From assembly GCF_015832195.1 (NCBI RefSeq), contig NC_052021.1, positions 27,616,786 to 27,680,785 on the forward strand: a DNA stretch of 64,000 bases, read 5' to 3'. The notes beneath the pieces were generated by a model, which saw only the letters and a program-made list of their open reading frames with translations, was not told the origin of the DNA and searched no databases. Origin of the DNA: Motacilla alba alba. Taxonomy: Eukaryota > Chordata > Aves > Passeriformes > Motacillidae. The position numbers and the translations under genes were made by a program. Shown here one piece after another: positions 47,396 through 59,430 of this stretch (the first letter of the stretch is position 1; every line of letters starts with the position of its first letter).

Positions 47396-47960
47396 CTCCC
47401 GGCGCACAAAGCGTTTCACCGTCGGGTGTTTACCCGCCCCGGTTTTGTTTCAGGCCCGGTAAGGGACAGTCGGAACGCTCCGCAATGAGCATATCCTCGC
47501 GTTGCTCCTTTGTTCTGGAATTTTATCCGAAGCTATAATGAGAGGGAAGGCGGTGGCGCAGCCGGAGCCCCGCTCGGCGCGGGAGCCGGGCGCGCTCCAT
47601 CCCTTCGGCTGTGTGTCACTGCCCTCTCGTGGCTCGCGCCGCGGGGACACGGGGGACACTGCCACCCGGGGATGCCCCCGCACCCCACCGCGCCTTTTGG
47701 CTGCGCCCGCACCCTCCGGCAGCCCTGGGGGGACTTGCGGCGTCCCCGCGGGGCCGTCACCCCGCGCTGTGCCCCGGGTCGCGGCCCCGCGGAGCCGGGG
47801 CCACCCGCGCTGCAGGGCGCAAGCCTGGCCGGGGAGCTGCGCCGCCCCCCGGAGCCCCCGGGCTTGTCCGGCGCTGACCCCGCTCCGGGAGCCGGCCGCC
47901 TGTCCGGTGCCTCGCCCCGCGGTGACTCACGCTCCTGCCGTGTACCTGGACATCAAAGGA
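47396..47960. promoter_or_regulatory. CpG island, likely promoter
   Basis: By hand count, 47521-47940 contains about 58 CpGs in 420 bp, and the flanking 47401-47510 about 13 more; GC content is very high. No other segment of the window comes close. AP-1-type TGACTCA (47924-47930) and a CTCF-like word (47617-47633) are included, and no TATA box is evident. The plus strand has a possible splice donor CCCG/GTAAGG with GT at 47459-47460. Frames up to 181 codons cross it (47502-48047, plus strand) but are alanine-, arginine- and proline-rich, overlap other frames and are not recognisable, so coding content is unproven. Direction of transcription is undetermined. Confidence 0.85.
47617..47633 (-). 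promoter_or_regulatory. CTCF-like site, reverse orientation, inside the CpG island
   Basis: CACTGCCCTCTCGTGGC agrees with the reverse-strand CTCF core CTGCCCCCTRGTGGC at all but two or three positions. Confidence 0.4.
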
Positions 47961-48127
47961 TGCTGCAGCCCGAGCGGTACCTGCCTGCGTGGGGCTTCTG
48001 TAACAGTCAGGGGTTATGGGCTGTGTGATGGCTACTTCAATACTTAATCGAGCATTTCAAAGTTCCCCTGTGATCTAGACATACATGACATTTAAAACAT
48101 CTTTCATGTCTGTTTTGTTCTCGTAAT

Positions 48128-48290
48128 ATTTTTTTCTTCTCCACCAGCCGCTTCTTCCTGCCCCTTGCTCTCCTCCCGAACCGAGCAGTGCCTCTCTCAA
48201 GCTGCAGCGCTCGGCGCACGGGCTGCGGGCTCAGGAGCAGCCAGGTCGTGGGCAGCTGCCCAGGGAGCTTCCCACACACATCACAACTTT
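48128..48290 (+). other. Possible 3' splice acceptor and GC-rich exon
   Basis: A pyrimidine tract (TTTTTTTCTTCTCCACCAG, ending at 48147) matches a 3' splice acceptor. It is followed by GC-rich, CpG-containing sequence to about 48260. The frame beginning at the first base after the AG stays open for about 84 codons to a TAA near 48400, with no recognisable domain. With the donor at 47459 it could form a spliced transcript starting in the CpG island. Low confidence. Confidence 0.25.
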
Positions 48291-50879
48291 CTCTCAGAAA
48301 TTAAGTTTCTTCTTCTCTCCTAGTCCCGAGTGTGCTGCCAGTCACACTGATTTGTACCAAACTGTGCAGTACACGTGCTCTGATACAGAAAATTGTGCCT
48401 AATTCTGAATCTCAGTCACTTATCTAAGACTGGTGAGGAGTCAAGCTGTGACCATTACATTCAGATCACTTATGACACAAACTTGATTTAGACACGTATC
48501 TCAAGGAGCATAAACCTGTGTCTTCTGACTTTACTACAGTTTTAGATGATGGTAAAAGTCAAAACCACCACTGTAATTACCCATCTATTTCTCATTGTGT
48601 TTTCTGTAGTGCCCATCACTGTAAAACCGAGGATATGATGTTTGAAAGTTAAATAAATGATGTGGAACTTAGATCTTTGTTTCAGCCAGGCATTTTTTAC
48701 AGCATCAGAGCTTGAGTGCAGACTAAGCCTTGTCTGTGCACCATGTCTTTTATTGCTTCCTTGCTTGTACAGTGCAGCATGGAGATTTTTAAGGCAGAGG
48801 AGGGTGTATGAATTGCACAGCTCTGTACCACAGATGGAACAGATCCCTGATGTAATTCTGCTGAAGTAGGAGAGCTGTAAATGAGAAGGGGTTTTGCCCA
48901 ATGTTTAGTATATCCATTTCACCATGCAGTGCTCTGCCCAGCCCCTGAAGCCTCGTGCTGAGAAAGAGACAGCTGGTGGGGAGCACTTGTAGGTTTTAAA
49001 AAAAAATTTAACTGAGCAAGAGTCATATTTCCTTCTTCTATTTTCTGTGTCTCTGTAAGACTATGTAGACATCACTTTTTATTTTCAGGGACATAGCAAA
49101 TCAAAGCCATCGCAGGTCTAAGTTTGTCCTCTGATGCCCTCCAAAGGTGTGGGAGTCTTCCATTAAGATGTTGTTGAATCACTGGTTTTATCTTCTGCTG
49201 ATACTGAACTGATGTTCCGATGTTCCAAGTGTGGGCAAGTTTCTTATAAAGATGTTTTTGCAAAAAAAAAAAAAAAGAAAAGAAAAAAGGAGGAGAGGAA
49301 GCACCATGACTCTCTGTGTTTCTGTGGGGTTCTTACTGGTTGGAAATTATGCGTCAGTGGAACTGAGGCAGCTCATGGAGGCAGCTGCTACTCCTGCCTA
49401 CTTTCCCAACTTTTCCAGCCATGTTAAGAAGACATGTATCTAGTCTTTGAAAGGGGTGGAGGGAAGCAGATGGAGTCATAGGAGCTGGAAAAACTTCTAC
49501 TGGGACCATCCAACACATCTGGTCAGGCAGTTCTGCTACATTATTAATATAAAAGTGTACACACACAGTTCTCAGTCTTGTATTTTGTGAATCATTAAAA
49601 CCTTTCAGTACAAACTAGGATACCTTCTTTTCAGTCTTCAGTATTTCAAATACCTCTAGCATTGAGTATAAAGATGTGGAGAGAGGAGAGAGAATTAATC
49701 TGCTTTGTGACTAAAATCCCAAAGGACCAAGGGCTAAGATATTGAGCACCCATTTCAGTAGGTGTTCCCACTGCAGACCACAGAAAGCTGCAGTTGCTGC
49801 CACACACGTCAGGTGTGTGCCCAGGGGTTGGAAGAGCTGAGGGACTTTGTGGCTGCAGGCCCTTGCTGTGACTGTGAGTTGAAATGCAGCTCCCTTTGCA
49901 CAGAAAAGGCAGTGAGAGGGGAGTTTCTGTATTTGTCTGGGCTCGGGTGAATTCTGTGTTGCCATGATTTTGCTTTTCTGTGATTCCTGTCCTAGTGAAC
50001 CCTATCTTGTTGCTCACTGACATTTTCTTGAATGCAACTGTTACAGTCAGAACAAAAGGTGAATACTCAGAGATGTTTCTGGAAGCCGGTTGCAAAGGCC
50101 AGGTTAATGGTTACTTGTGTGCTAACACAGACTCTGACCCACATGGTGCAGCCAGAGCAGTGCAGAGCATGGCTATCATCTGCTCACACAGCACAGGATG
50201 GCACAACACAGAGGGGACCTGGAGTGGTGCTGTCTCCTCACTGCCTCATCTCTCATTAGCAGCAGCCTCTACAGCCAGAGATGCTTCTTTGGAAACTTAA
50301 AAAGTGAGCGTGAATGCTGTTCAAAAGCCTGCTTGTTAGAAGACTAGAAATGAGTGGCAGCCTGAGCCAGAGAGATATAGAAGACTTTAAATACATATAT
50401 ATGAATCATATATGCCAGCCTATGAGCCAGGGTGTATAGAAACTGACCTTTCTCTTTCATCACTGCAGAATAAACAAACTGCAGAATTTGCTCCCTCCAT
50501 GTGTACTTGTCCCCTCTGTGCTGTCTGTCCCAATGTCACATGCTGTAGCTGCATTTGGCAGCTTGACTCCCTCCCTCTTCCCTCTATTCCTTCTGTCCTC
50601 TGTCAGCCAGCACAGCAGAGTACCCACTTCTCTATCCTGCCTGTTTCTTCACCAAAAATATGATCCAGTTCAGGTGCAGGGGGGAGTCCTGATCAGCTGG
50701 GCAGAGGCAGAGTAGATCAAAAAACATGGGAACACCTTGTAGGAGAGCTGTCAAAGCAGTCCCAGTTTTACTGGGACAGAGTACATCTGTCTCAGATACA
50801 GAGGTTTAGGTGGCTGGATGCTTATCTGGAAAGGCAGAGATCCTGCTCTTGGTGGAAGAAAAAATGTTATGGCCAAGAA
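48291..50879. other. Non-coding stretch, nothing recognised apart from an A-rich run
   Basis: Ordinary DNA, with paired opposite-strand frames at 48.5-48.9, 49.2-49.5 and 49.6-50.3 kb that look like chance. The part just before 50880 may belong to the CR1 element that follows. Confidence 0.4.
49262..49300. repeat. A-rich/purine low-complexity tract
   Basis: About fourteen A bases followed by AAAAG and GGAGGA units. Confidence 0.9.
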
Positions 50880-51219
50880 GGGAAAGAACAATGTAAAGAT
50901 CTACCACTTAAAAAGGCACATGAATGGAGTATTTAGACCTGGTCTAATACTTGTTCAGGTATCAAGATTTGAGGTCACACTCAAGGCCAACACATTTTCA
51001 CAGTCTGTTTTGAGGATGTATCTGCTCCAGCTTGAAGAAATTCCTCAACAGAAGGTATGGCTTTCTGTTTGGATTCCCCAGTGTTGGGGCAATTTCAGAT
51101 TCAACTGGAAAGGATGCTGGGGCATCTTATCTAGACTGTGCTTTTGCCAAGCAAGGTTGGACCAGGTCCGTAATGTCCCCTTCCATCATGGTATTTATGA
51201 TTCTATGATTTTGTGATTT
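50880..51219 (+). mobile_element. CR1 LINE 3' end (avian type)
   Basis: The right end carries the CR1 terminal repeat in sense orientation (TATGATTCTATGATTTTGTG, 51196-51215). It is preceded by GGTTGGACCAGGTCC and CCCCTTCCATC, the usual CR1 GGTTGGACCAGATGATC...CCCTTCCAACC region. Upstream, CTTGAAGAAATTCCTCAACA, GGAAAGGATGCTGGGGCATC and TTATCTAGACTGTGCTTTTG continue the same 3' untranslated sequence. The left boundary is uncertain and may lie near 50780. The 132-codon frame through it is not a gene. The element is 5'-truncated and inactive. Confidence 0.8.
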
Positions 51220-54094
51220 GTAAGCTAAATTGCACAAAAAGTTATTGTTCTCAAGACTGAAGATCTACATTTAGTTTTTCCTTGAGGTAAGCAATCTCCA
51301 TCAGAAAATATATGTTTTTCACTCACAGAAGCAAACAAATATTTTACATGAAACTGATGCATAAAATAAGCAAAGAAAGCACCCTTCTGTGAGTACAGCA
51401 ACCTTCTAGAACTCCTGAGTAAGCAGCATTAGAAATCTATTACTTCATGGAGGCTGGAAATGGTTTGCTTAATATTTTTAGCCCAGTTGACAGTTTTGCT
51501 AACCTCTCTCCCTTTAGAACATTTTTCATGTAAATATTTTTCACCAGTAAGTATAAAGAAGCAGAGTGCTAAAGGAGCAGGGAAGTGTAAGAGGAGCACA
51601 TGAAACTGGCAATGCAGGAACTGAGACCTATGAAATATCAACTCTGCAGCCTGATCTCCACCTGCTCTCTAGTGAATGCCTGCAGAGGAAAACTTCAACA
51701 TTCCCCTGCCTACAAATAAATCTGGTCTCCTCTGGGCTGCACACACATGCTTCATACATACTGCCAACACACAGCCCATCTCAGTGCATTCAGCTGTGAG
51801 CCCTGGCCCCTCAACATAGCAACTCTGACCCCTAAACATGAGTAAGAGGGTTTGCAGACAGGCACCCACGTGTTGCAGACAGGAACCCCAGTGGTGCCTC
51901 TGAGCACCAGATCCATGGTGCCTTTTGTGTCCAGCTCCAAAAGACTCAGGTGCCACTCAGGATAACTGGCTTCATTTCAGTGTAACACTGAGATCTAGTC
52001 ATGAAACAGGAGTGTGAGCTCTTTATTTGCTCTTGACTGCTGATTTCAGGCATCCACTGAGGGATAGCCATCCCAGAAGATGATAGGCAGTTATTTAATC
52101 AGCCTTTTTCTCGTTGTTCCAAAAGAGATTTTTTTTCCTATAAGTTTCCAGATAAAGGTGAAACCATGGCCACAGAGAATTACAGATCATAGAAAGGTCA
52201 GGCTGCATGCCTGCATGCCCTGAATCCTACATAAAGTATTTCCTGAGCCTAAAAAGCAGGAAGAATGGTAAAGACTCACTGTAATGGAAATTCTGAGCAT
52301 GTACTTAACCACCAAGCATTAAGGGAGGTTTAGGTGATGGGACTGGGGAAAAGCATTATTTGTGAGGAAGTGATGTCATAACTGGAAAAAAACATCCCTT
52401 TCCTTTGTGCTGAGGAACAGCCTTGCAGATCAGTGCTGGAAGGGGCTGTGCCAGGAGGCTGTGATGCCTCTGCTGTGAAACATCTCTGAGATCCTGCTAG
52501 AGAACATTCCAGCAGTGCTAGGACAGGGGACAGGTTGATGAAAATCAGGTGAAGTTATGTGATATTTGCTGTTTTCTGGCAGATTGGGTTGTTGGATGAT
52601 TCAGCTATGTGCAAACCTCTGTCTCCTCCCTGCTGTAACATCAAATTACCTTCACTTCTCCTCTCTCCCTTCCTGTGCCGCTTATTTGGATGGAGGTTAG
52701 GTGACCTGGCATCCTTTATTCATGAAAGGAGCCCTGTAATATATGTACATTTGTTCTGTGTTCACAGGGTTAATTTATTTTTGGCAAAAAGTGCAGAGAA
52801 GCAGCCCTGAAGATAGAAATCCTGTATTTTCCTTCCCAGAAACAGTGTTGTCCATGCTGCAGTGGTTGTCCTGCAGAATTTCTCCTGCCTCATCTTGAAA
52901 ACCACAGGGAATTTCAGCTGCTTGTACAGTCCTTGGCCTTGCTGAGATCAGGGTAACAGCACCAGCCTGTTATGCTAGCCTGGTACGTTTTACAGCTTCC
53001 CTACCTCCTCCAAGCTATAAATTGGATTGAGGGAACCAAATTTTCTTTCCCTGGGGAACCTCAGAGAATCACAGCTGGTGACTGATGTCATCCCCTTCTC
53101 ACTACCCAGCTGTAACTCATGGGCAGAAGATTTGTTGTCTTCAGCAATTAAATGGTGGTTTAAAAACTGGTTATCTAGCCCTCTTATAGCAGGAGGTGTC
53201 TCTTTAATTGTGAAACTTAACACCGTCAGAAAACTCCTGTTTGTCCCACATGTGCAATTGTGGAACTTATGAGAAAGAAGTTGCATTTGTCACTGGGGAA
53301 TAATAGCTCTTATTTATAGAGTAGCCCATGCATGAAATCCTCTGGGCAACTAACAAAATACAGCCTGGCTTTAAAAAAAAATAACAAGTCAAGTCTGAAA
53401 AAATATCTCCATGTAGTCCAATAAATGCCAAGAGGGGTGAAACAGTTTCTTAATGTTTTTAGACCAAATGTGGTCAGCAGTAAATGAGTGTCAAATGGAT
53501 TTTTAACAGACATTTTCTGGAGTTGCTTGGCTGTCCTCTTCCAAACAGTTGGTAGCTGTGTGGGATGATCAGAAAATGAAGAGAGAATACAGCTGAAGAG
53601 GTGATGATGTCCTGACCTCCAGCTCATCAGAGCACCCCTTCTGTCCTTTCATCTAAAACTACTGGAAAAAAACTAATACAGAGATGGCTCTGCTGAACAC
53701 CAAGCAACATTAATTTTACCCTCAGATGTGGCAAATTAGGAGAAAAGGCCACCTGTTTAAAATATTTCTGGGTTAAGTCTTGAAATCCCATCCCAAGGGA
53801 GGAAATATGGGGTTTTCCCTTCAGTTCATGTGAGCAGGGCAGTGCCCATTCTCTGAAGGGGCTGAAGTCACGAGGGGATCTGAGGAGTCCCTTGAAGATC
53901 TGCTGGTCCCCAGTGCCAGGGGTGGGTGTCACTGAGCATTACACAGAGACAGCACTGGGGAAAAAGTGTGAGAAAGGACAATAACATCCAGACCCTTTTT
54001 ATCCCTGGCTGGAATATGTGTGAAGATCCAGGGAAGAGTCTGGGGACCAGAGCCAGAGGTGCTCTTCGTGTCAAGGTTCTCATCTCTACTTGCT
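51220..54094. other. Non-coding stretch with an ETS/CRE composite word
   Basis: No gene recognised. AGGAAGTGATGTCA at 52365-52378 is identical to 3514-3527. The segment 53140-53260 (AGCAATTAAATGGTGG, TCTTTAATTGTG, AACACCGTCAG) has weak regulatory texture. Confidence 0.35.
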
Positions 54095-54430
54095 TTTTGA
54101 GGAAAATAAGAATGAATTCAGGATGCTTTCAAAAACCAGATGATAATTTATGCAGGTACAATGCATCTCTTAATATCTTCCTTCCAACCATATTTCCTGT
54201 ATGTTGCAGCTTTTATTTTAATTATTGCATTCCAAATGACTTGCCTTTCAGTCAGCAAGACCGAAAGATCTTGAAAGACCCCAGAAGTAATTTATGAGCA
54301 ATTATCTGATTTTCATTTTTAGCAGCCTGTACTGTTTCGATTCTGTCACCTTGGAATATTCTTCGCTGCAGTGTAGATAATTTAACTAATAGGAGGGACA
54401 CCCATTTAAAAGGGGGCTTTCTAATGACAG
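54095..54430. promoter_or_regulatory. Candidate conserved non-coding element
   Basis: The right half (54285-54425) is the denser part: TAATTTATGAGCAATTATC, CTGTTTCGATTCTG, TTCTTCGCTGCAG, GATAATTTAACTAATAGG and CCATTTAAAAGG, with CpGs in AT-rich context and no frame. Confidence 0.35.
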
Positions 54431-56929
54431 GCCCTGCTGAGCCTGCTGACACTGGTGCTGGTAGTTGGAATTATTATGGTGATTCTCAGCATTTTCATTA
54501 ATCTCTTCTGCATTCTCTGGGGTTTTTGAGTTGAAATTTGCCAGGCAAGGTCTTAGCAAAGTAACAACTTTTATTCTCTTTCCTTAGGGCCTTTTTTCCT
54601 ATTGAGGGAGTCTATTAAATAAGTTAAAAGTAGTTCACAAAACTACAAATGAAGATGGTGACAACAGGCTGAAGGCATATATAGGGAGAGCAATGACTGT
54701 CTGCTGGAGCAGTGAATTCCCCCTTTCTCATACTCTTGTCCTGAACATCTGGGTCGAGGAGGGTGATGGAGTGGCAGTGTGTTGGGGGAGAGGAATGAAA
54801 TGCATGCAAAGAGCCCTGTGAGGGCTGTCAGATGGGCCTCCCCCACCTGGCAGGACATGCAGAGCTGGATGCAGAGCACTCACCTTCCCCCTCTGCTTGT
54901 CCAGGCACAGTGAGGTGTCCTCCAGCAAGTGTTGGAGAGTGGGGTAAGATTGTCAGTGGGGCAGCACAGTCACATCCATTGTTCACGCTCCCTGTCCACC
55001 AAGTGGCCAATAAGTGCAGGAAATTGCTTGGTCTGACAGTGTTTGACCAGCCCTGAGAGGGCAGGGAGCTCATGGAAGAGCTGGTGGGACCAAAGCTCTT
55101 GTATTCCTGCAGCACAAGGGCTCCAAAGGGTTCCCTCTTGGACAGAGAGCCCCACAGAGGTGGTGGAACCCTCATATCTCTTGTCATCACGTCACCAGCT
55201 GGGCAGAGGGCGCCCACAGCTCTTGCAAACCAAGTTAACCAGAGATGCCCTGGCAAAATTAGCATTTCCTCATTCTGATCACTAACAGAAATAATCTGTT
55301 TTCATCCTCCTTGTGGTAAATTTGCCATTGAGACTCCTGGTGATTCAGAAGACAAGAAAATTCCACTTTTTGCCTGTACAGCATTGACTGCAGGAGGTCC
55401 CATTTTTGTGTGGAGCATTTGGGCGCTACCACAGTCCAAATCACAAATAACATTTTTGTGTTTATCTTGTCTTCCCTTTGATCTTTCCCACACTGTGATT
55501 GCTGATAGATTCAGCTAGCTTAGAAAAAAAATATTTGTTGCAGCTATGCTCTTCCATAAATAGAAATTGTATACTTCTAATTTTTTTAAATGTGTATCTG
55601 GAAGCCAAAGGGAAGGAAATCACAAGCATTTAGAAGGGCACAGGATGTAGGCATGTGTCCCATGTCTGCACTAGTGCCGAGCTGAGCACAAATACCACTG
55701 CTGTTCTCAGCAAACATCAGAGCCTTTAGACATTTAAACATTCAGCACGCAGAGGAAGAAAAGGCATGGCAGCTACCAGCTAACTGGGAGGTTTTGTTTT
55801 ATTTCTCTCTCTGTTCCTCTTGAATGCACTTAGAGGGGATGGCTCACTGGATTCAAGCTTCCTTGCTTGCTTGTAGGGAAAAAAAATCATCCCTGCTTTG
55901 GGAACCCAACTTCTCTACCCAAGTAGGAAGTCACAGATGTAACACATCAGTAGGTAAGAGGAATGCTCACCTTGCCCCCACCCTGGCACATCAGAAGTGA
56001 AACCTAGGTCAAATCTTTTCATGTGTTGCTCATAGTTTCTTTAAAATAGTGTTTCCACTGATGCACACCAACGTGATGAAGATTTTTTCATGTATTATTA
56101 ATGCATTTCTTTGTACCATGTTCCAAAAAAAAAAAAAAGTTTTGATTTATTCTACACCTTAAACCCAATGTGACAAACTAGTGAGATGGCAGCAGGCTGC
56201 CTCTTTCTTTCTCCAAGATTTGAAAACTGAACTTAAAAGTCTGGAATTATACTCAGATGCATTCCACTCTTGTAATATTAACATTTTTTTTATTACCTGA
56301 ACTATTTTCCCTGTCTCCCTTGACTCCCACAGCAGGGACTCTCATATTATTTCCTGCAGTGTTCCACCCCCACTTTCAGAGACCTGGATTTGAGGAGCTG
56401 CCCTACCGTTTATCAAAGCTTTTCCCTTGGTCATCAGAGAGAGTCTTGTCTGGTTTGGGCTCTATGAAATTGTCTGCTTCTACTTTTTTCCTTGCTTTTT
56501 CTTCCTCTTCTTTGTATCGAGTTATCTGTTCACAGCTGAGTAATCTCAGTAGAACTGCGGGGATGGAGATCTTCTTGCCTCACGTCAAAGATACAGAACC
56601 TTTTTCAGCTGAGCCAGGCATTGGTGATACAGACAGGTATTTATAAGTGCTCACACAAAGTAGGCATGAGGTGTCCTCTGTGGCAATTCCTGTGCAATAT
56701 TGTATTGATCATATATACCTCTGACCTCCTCTCCTGCCCTCTAACCCTTCAGTTCACCTCCACCAAGACTAACTGCTTTCTGTCTTCTTTGCAGCTCGCT
56801 GCCTCTCAAGCAGCAACCATCTTTCATAGAAAAACAAAAGAAAAGAAAATAAAACTCAAACAACACACTCAAATCAGAAAAAAAAAGGTCTTTGTTTCTT
56901 TTCTTCAAGATGTAGGATTTTCTCCCAAA
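54431..56929. other. Non-coding stretch, nothing recognised
   Basis: GC-richer at 54.8-55.3 kb, with frames on both strands that cover the same bases. A poly(A) run lies at about 56126-56138. The 129-codon frame at 56257-56646 is serine-, leucine- and phenylalanine-rich and not recognisable. Confidence 0.4.
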
Positions 56930-57300
56930 TCAGGGCTGTAAAATATATCATATCCATTCCTAGGCGAGCTGATATATTTAAATCTCAGTGGATTGTAAAA
57001 CACATTAAATCATCACTATATTTATCCCACATAGATTTGGAAAGCATTTGTTTGACAAGAGAGAAAAAAATATTAAGATTTAGGTGGGTGGTTGTGAGCT
57101 AATAGATTTGAAATTGCCAGTATTGTTGTACAGAGAAAAATCACAGATCATTTCTCAGTGAAACCAATGCTACTAAATTTGTAGACAGTGTCCATCATCA
57201 GTGAATATTTTAAGGATATGATATTAGTTTAAGTGATCCAACTGCAGAGTGGTGTGATATGACTCTAAGCAAACATTTTTGTTAAACTTGCTTGGGGGCT
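56930..57300. promoter_or_regulatory. Candidate conserved non-coding element
   Basis: AT-rich and frame-free, with ATATATCATATCCATTCC, AGGCGAGCTGATATATTTAA, ACACATTAAATCATCAC, GCATTTGTTTGAC, GAGCTAATAGATTTG and TATTGTTGTACAG. The evidence is texture only. Confidence 0.35.
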
Positions 57301-58290
57301 AAATTCTTTGTGAGCTTTCAGCTCTCCTGTTGGTGATCTTTTCCTCGCAATGCAAAGCCCCTTCCCTGCCTGTGCTTTACTTCTGAAGCTCTTCAAAACC
57401 ATTTCTCCCTGCAAGCCTTTCTGTGGTGCAGGGATTTTACACAGGTGGAAATTTTCGGTTGTCCCTAATCTCTGTCCATTTGTGTGACAGTCCCCTGCAT
57501 GGGAGCTTCTCAGAATAGAAATGAGTCTCTCCTTCCTGAGAGTTTGGAAATCATCTAGCCCAAATCAGCACCTCTGATAAAGATGCTGACACCAGTGTTG
57601 CAGATGGCTATTATTTATTTATGTTCTTGTAACAAGGTAATGGAGTGCTCTCACCTAATATTAATAGAAATATCTTTTTACAGCAACTAGATAAATAAGA
57701 GTATACATGATGGGAACTTTATAAACTTCACTAACTAGGTCCTCGAATATTTTCCTAAACATAAATGTAAATCTCCTTTATCTCTGTTTGTTTTTCAGTT
57801 ATCTGGGGGAAGAAAATAATTCCCCCCCCCCCCCCCCCCCCCCCAAAATATAATTGTCACATTTACTTTAAAAAAAATAGAGAGAAAAGACCCCTCTTGT
57901 GCTGTGTTTTCATGTTGCAGCCCTTTCCAAGCCTGGGCACTTGTGGGGAAGCTAATCACTTTCTGTGGCTACTCTGGGTGACAACTGCAATCAGAAAACA
58001 CTGGTGTTTGCTTGAGATCCTGAGATATAGGCAGAAAGCAAATTTGGAATGCTAAATGGAATGCAAGGAAACAAAATCTCGTTCTAAGAGCAACACTTGA
58101 TCTGCTAACCTGACAGTGAAAAGGAAACCCATATGAGCTATATATACCAAACCAAGATTTACCAGCCTAGATCCCTTACCAGAGGGTTGAAGGAAAGTGT
58201 TTTGCTCATGGTTACAAAATACAAAATCTGCGAGGTATTAGAGCACATTTTGTAAACATAAAAAGTGGGCAAATCTATAGAATAATTTAT
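57301..58290. other. Non-coding stretch around a poly(C) run
   Basis: Nothing is recognised except the homopolymer at 57.82 kb. GGAAATCATCTAGCCCAAAT (57547-57566) faintly recalls an antisense CR1 but does not extend. Confidence 0.4.
57805..57844. repeat. Poly(C)23 with a flanking inverted repeat
   Basis: A run of 23 C bases (57822-57844) is preceded by GGGGGAA (57805-57811), which can pair with TTCCCCC (57820-57826) across an eight-base loop. The opposite strand is a G23 run able to form quadruplexes. Such long C runs are rare in vertebrate DNA and are prone to sequencing-length error. Confidence 0.9.
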
Positions 58291-58600
58291 ACATACTTTT
58301 TCCCACTTCTTTTTTTCTGACAGCATAACTCTGCCCATACTGTGCTGAAAAAAGGGTTTTCACAGATTTGTGATGTTAACTGTTGAATCTATATTTATGA
58401 GTTTCCATGATGTTTCTGTAATAATAAGATTATTAACGTCCTTTTTACTTAGTATGAGGCACTAAGGCAATCAATGCATGAAGCTCACCCGCCTGTAACA
58501 GTGGCTGGTTCATTAGCCAGGGACTGCTGTAAAGACTGGGGTGAACATTATGGAGTCTGCATTTATTTTTAGCAGGGACTCGATATTCTGTGCAAATCCA
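58291..58600. promoter_or_regulatory. Candidate conserved non-coding element
   Basis: TTAACTGTTGAATC, TATTTATGAGTTTCC, GTAATAATAAGATTATTAACG, AAGGCAATCAATGCATGAAG and CACCCGCCTGTAACAG, then GGTTCATTAGCC, fall within 220 bp and without a frame. Confidence 0.35.
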
Positions 58601-59189
58601 GCATGAGAAAGGGGAGTGGATTTCTCCTTGGCAAAGAATCCTTTCCAGAATGGCCTCATTCAGACACTTTATACCTTTTCTTTCTAGTCCTGTACCCTAA
58701 GGTGATGGTGAAAAAGCATGAAAAGCACAGAGAAGGTTTTTTTGGTGAAACTGGTCCTCTGTTTTGAGTGATGTCCATGGAGTGTGGTTCTACCAACAGC
58801 TGTGCCCATTGAATGCTTTGTCTAGTTCCCATTTTTGGCAGTTAGCTCACGAGAACATCACGTTGGGTTCTTTCAAAAGCCTCACACAATCTTCAGACTT
58901 ACCCTGCTTGTGTTGAATTCTGCTCTGTCTTTAGTATCTTCTTTCCTTTCAAGTGAGACCAGGTTAGATGGGGAGGCAGCTCCCAAAACCTGGATCTTGC
59001 ACCCTTTTGAGAACCCCCCAGCCTTCGTGACACCCACATCCCTTGGTGGGTATTGAGTGGCCTCACCATCCATGTGTGGTCACAAAGGCCATGATTCAGC
59101 ACTGGAATCCCACGCTGTCTCTGCATGGGGCAGCCCCACACCAATGGCACAGTGCTGAAAGCGTCTCTTTGACAGGAACAGGTTGTGAA
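58601..59189. other. Non-coding stretch, nothing recognised
   Basis: Mixed composition. Overlapping frames on both strands near 58.8-59.2 kb have no recognisable domain. Confidence 0.4.
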
Positions 59190-59430
59190 CATATTCAGTT
59201 CTTAAGCTTTAATTAATCAGATTGGAAGTCCACTTGATCAACTGAGGAGCTTGCAACAGCATGTGAAAGTGACAGCTGTGGAAAATGCCATCATTAGGAG
59301 CATTTCCATAGTGTCTATGGCTCTCCATCAGCAGGCAGACATCCCAAAGCAACGCACACAGTATTTTCAAATTAATATAAAGTGTATATGAGTGGCCTTT
59401 GTAAGATTGCTGTATATTCAGAGGAAGCTC
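59190..59430. promoter_or_regulatory. Candidate conserved non-coding element
   Basis: AAGCTTTAATTAATCAG at 59203-59219, GCCATCATTAGGAGC, CAAATTAATATAAAG and GAAAGTGACAGCTGTGG (a TGACAG TALE word joined to a CAGCTG E-box) occur without a coding frame. Confidence 0.35.

Noticed and set aside
47502..48047. 181-codon plus-strand frame through the CpG island
   Set aside because: It is rich in Ala, Arg and Pro, overlaps a 172-codon frame and others, and has no recognisable domain. GC-rich DNA produces such frames by chance because stop codons are AT-rich.
50818..51216. 132-codon plus-strand frame
   Set aside because: It translates the CR1 3' untranslated region, which does not encode protein.
53165..53185. 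GGTTATCTAGC, shared with the miR-9 mature sequence
   Set aside because: The match stops on both sides and no complementary arm for a hairpin is seen.
57540..57570. GGAAATCATCTAGCCCAAAT, resembling antisense CR1
   Set aside because: Too short and no extension on either side.
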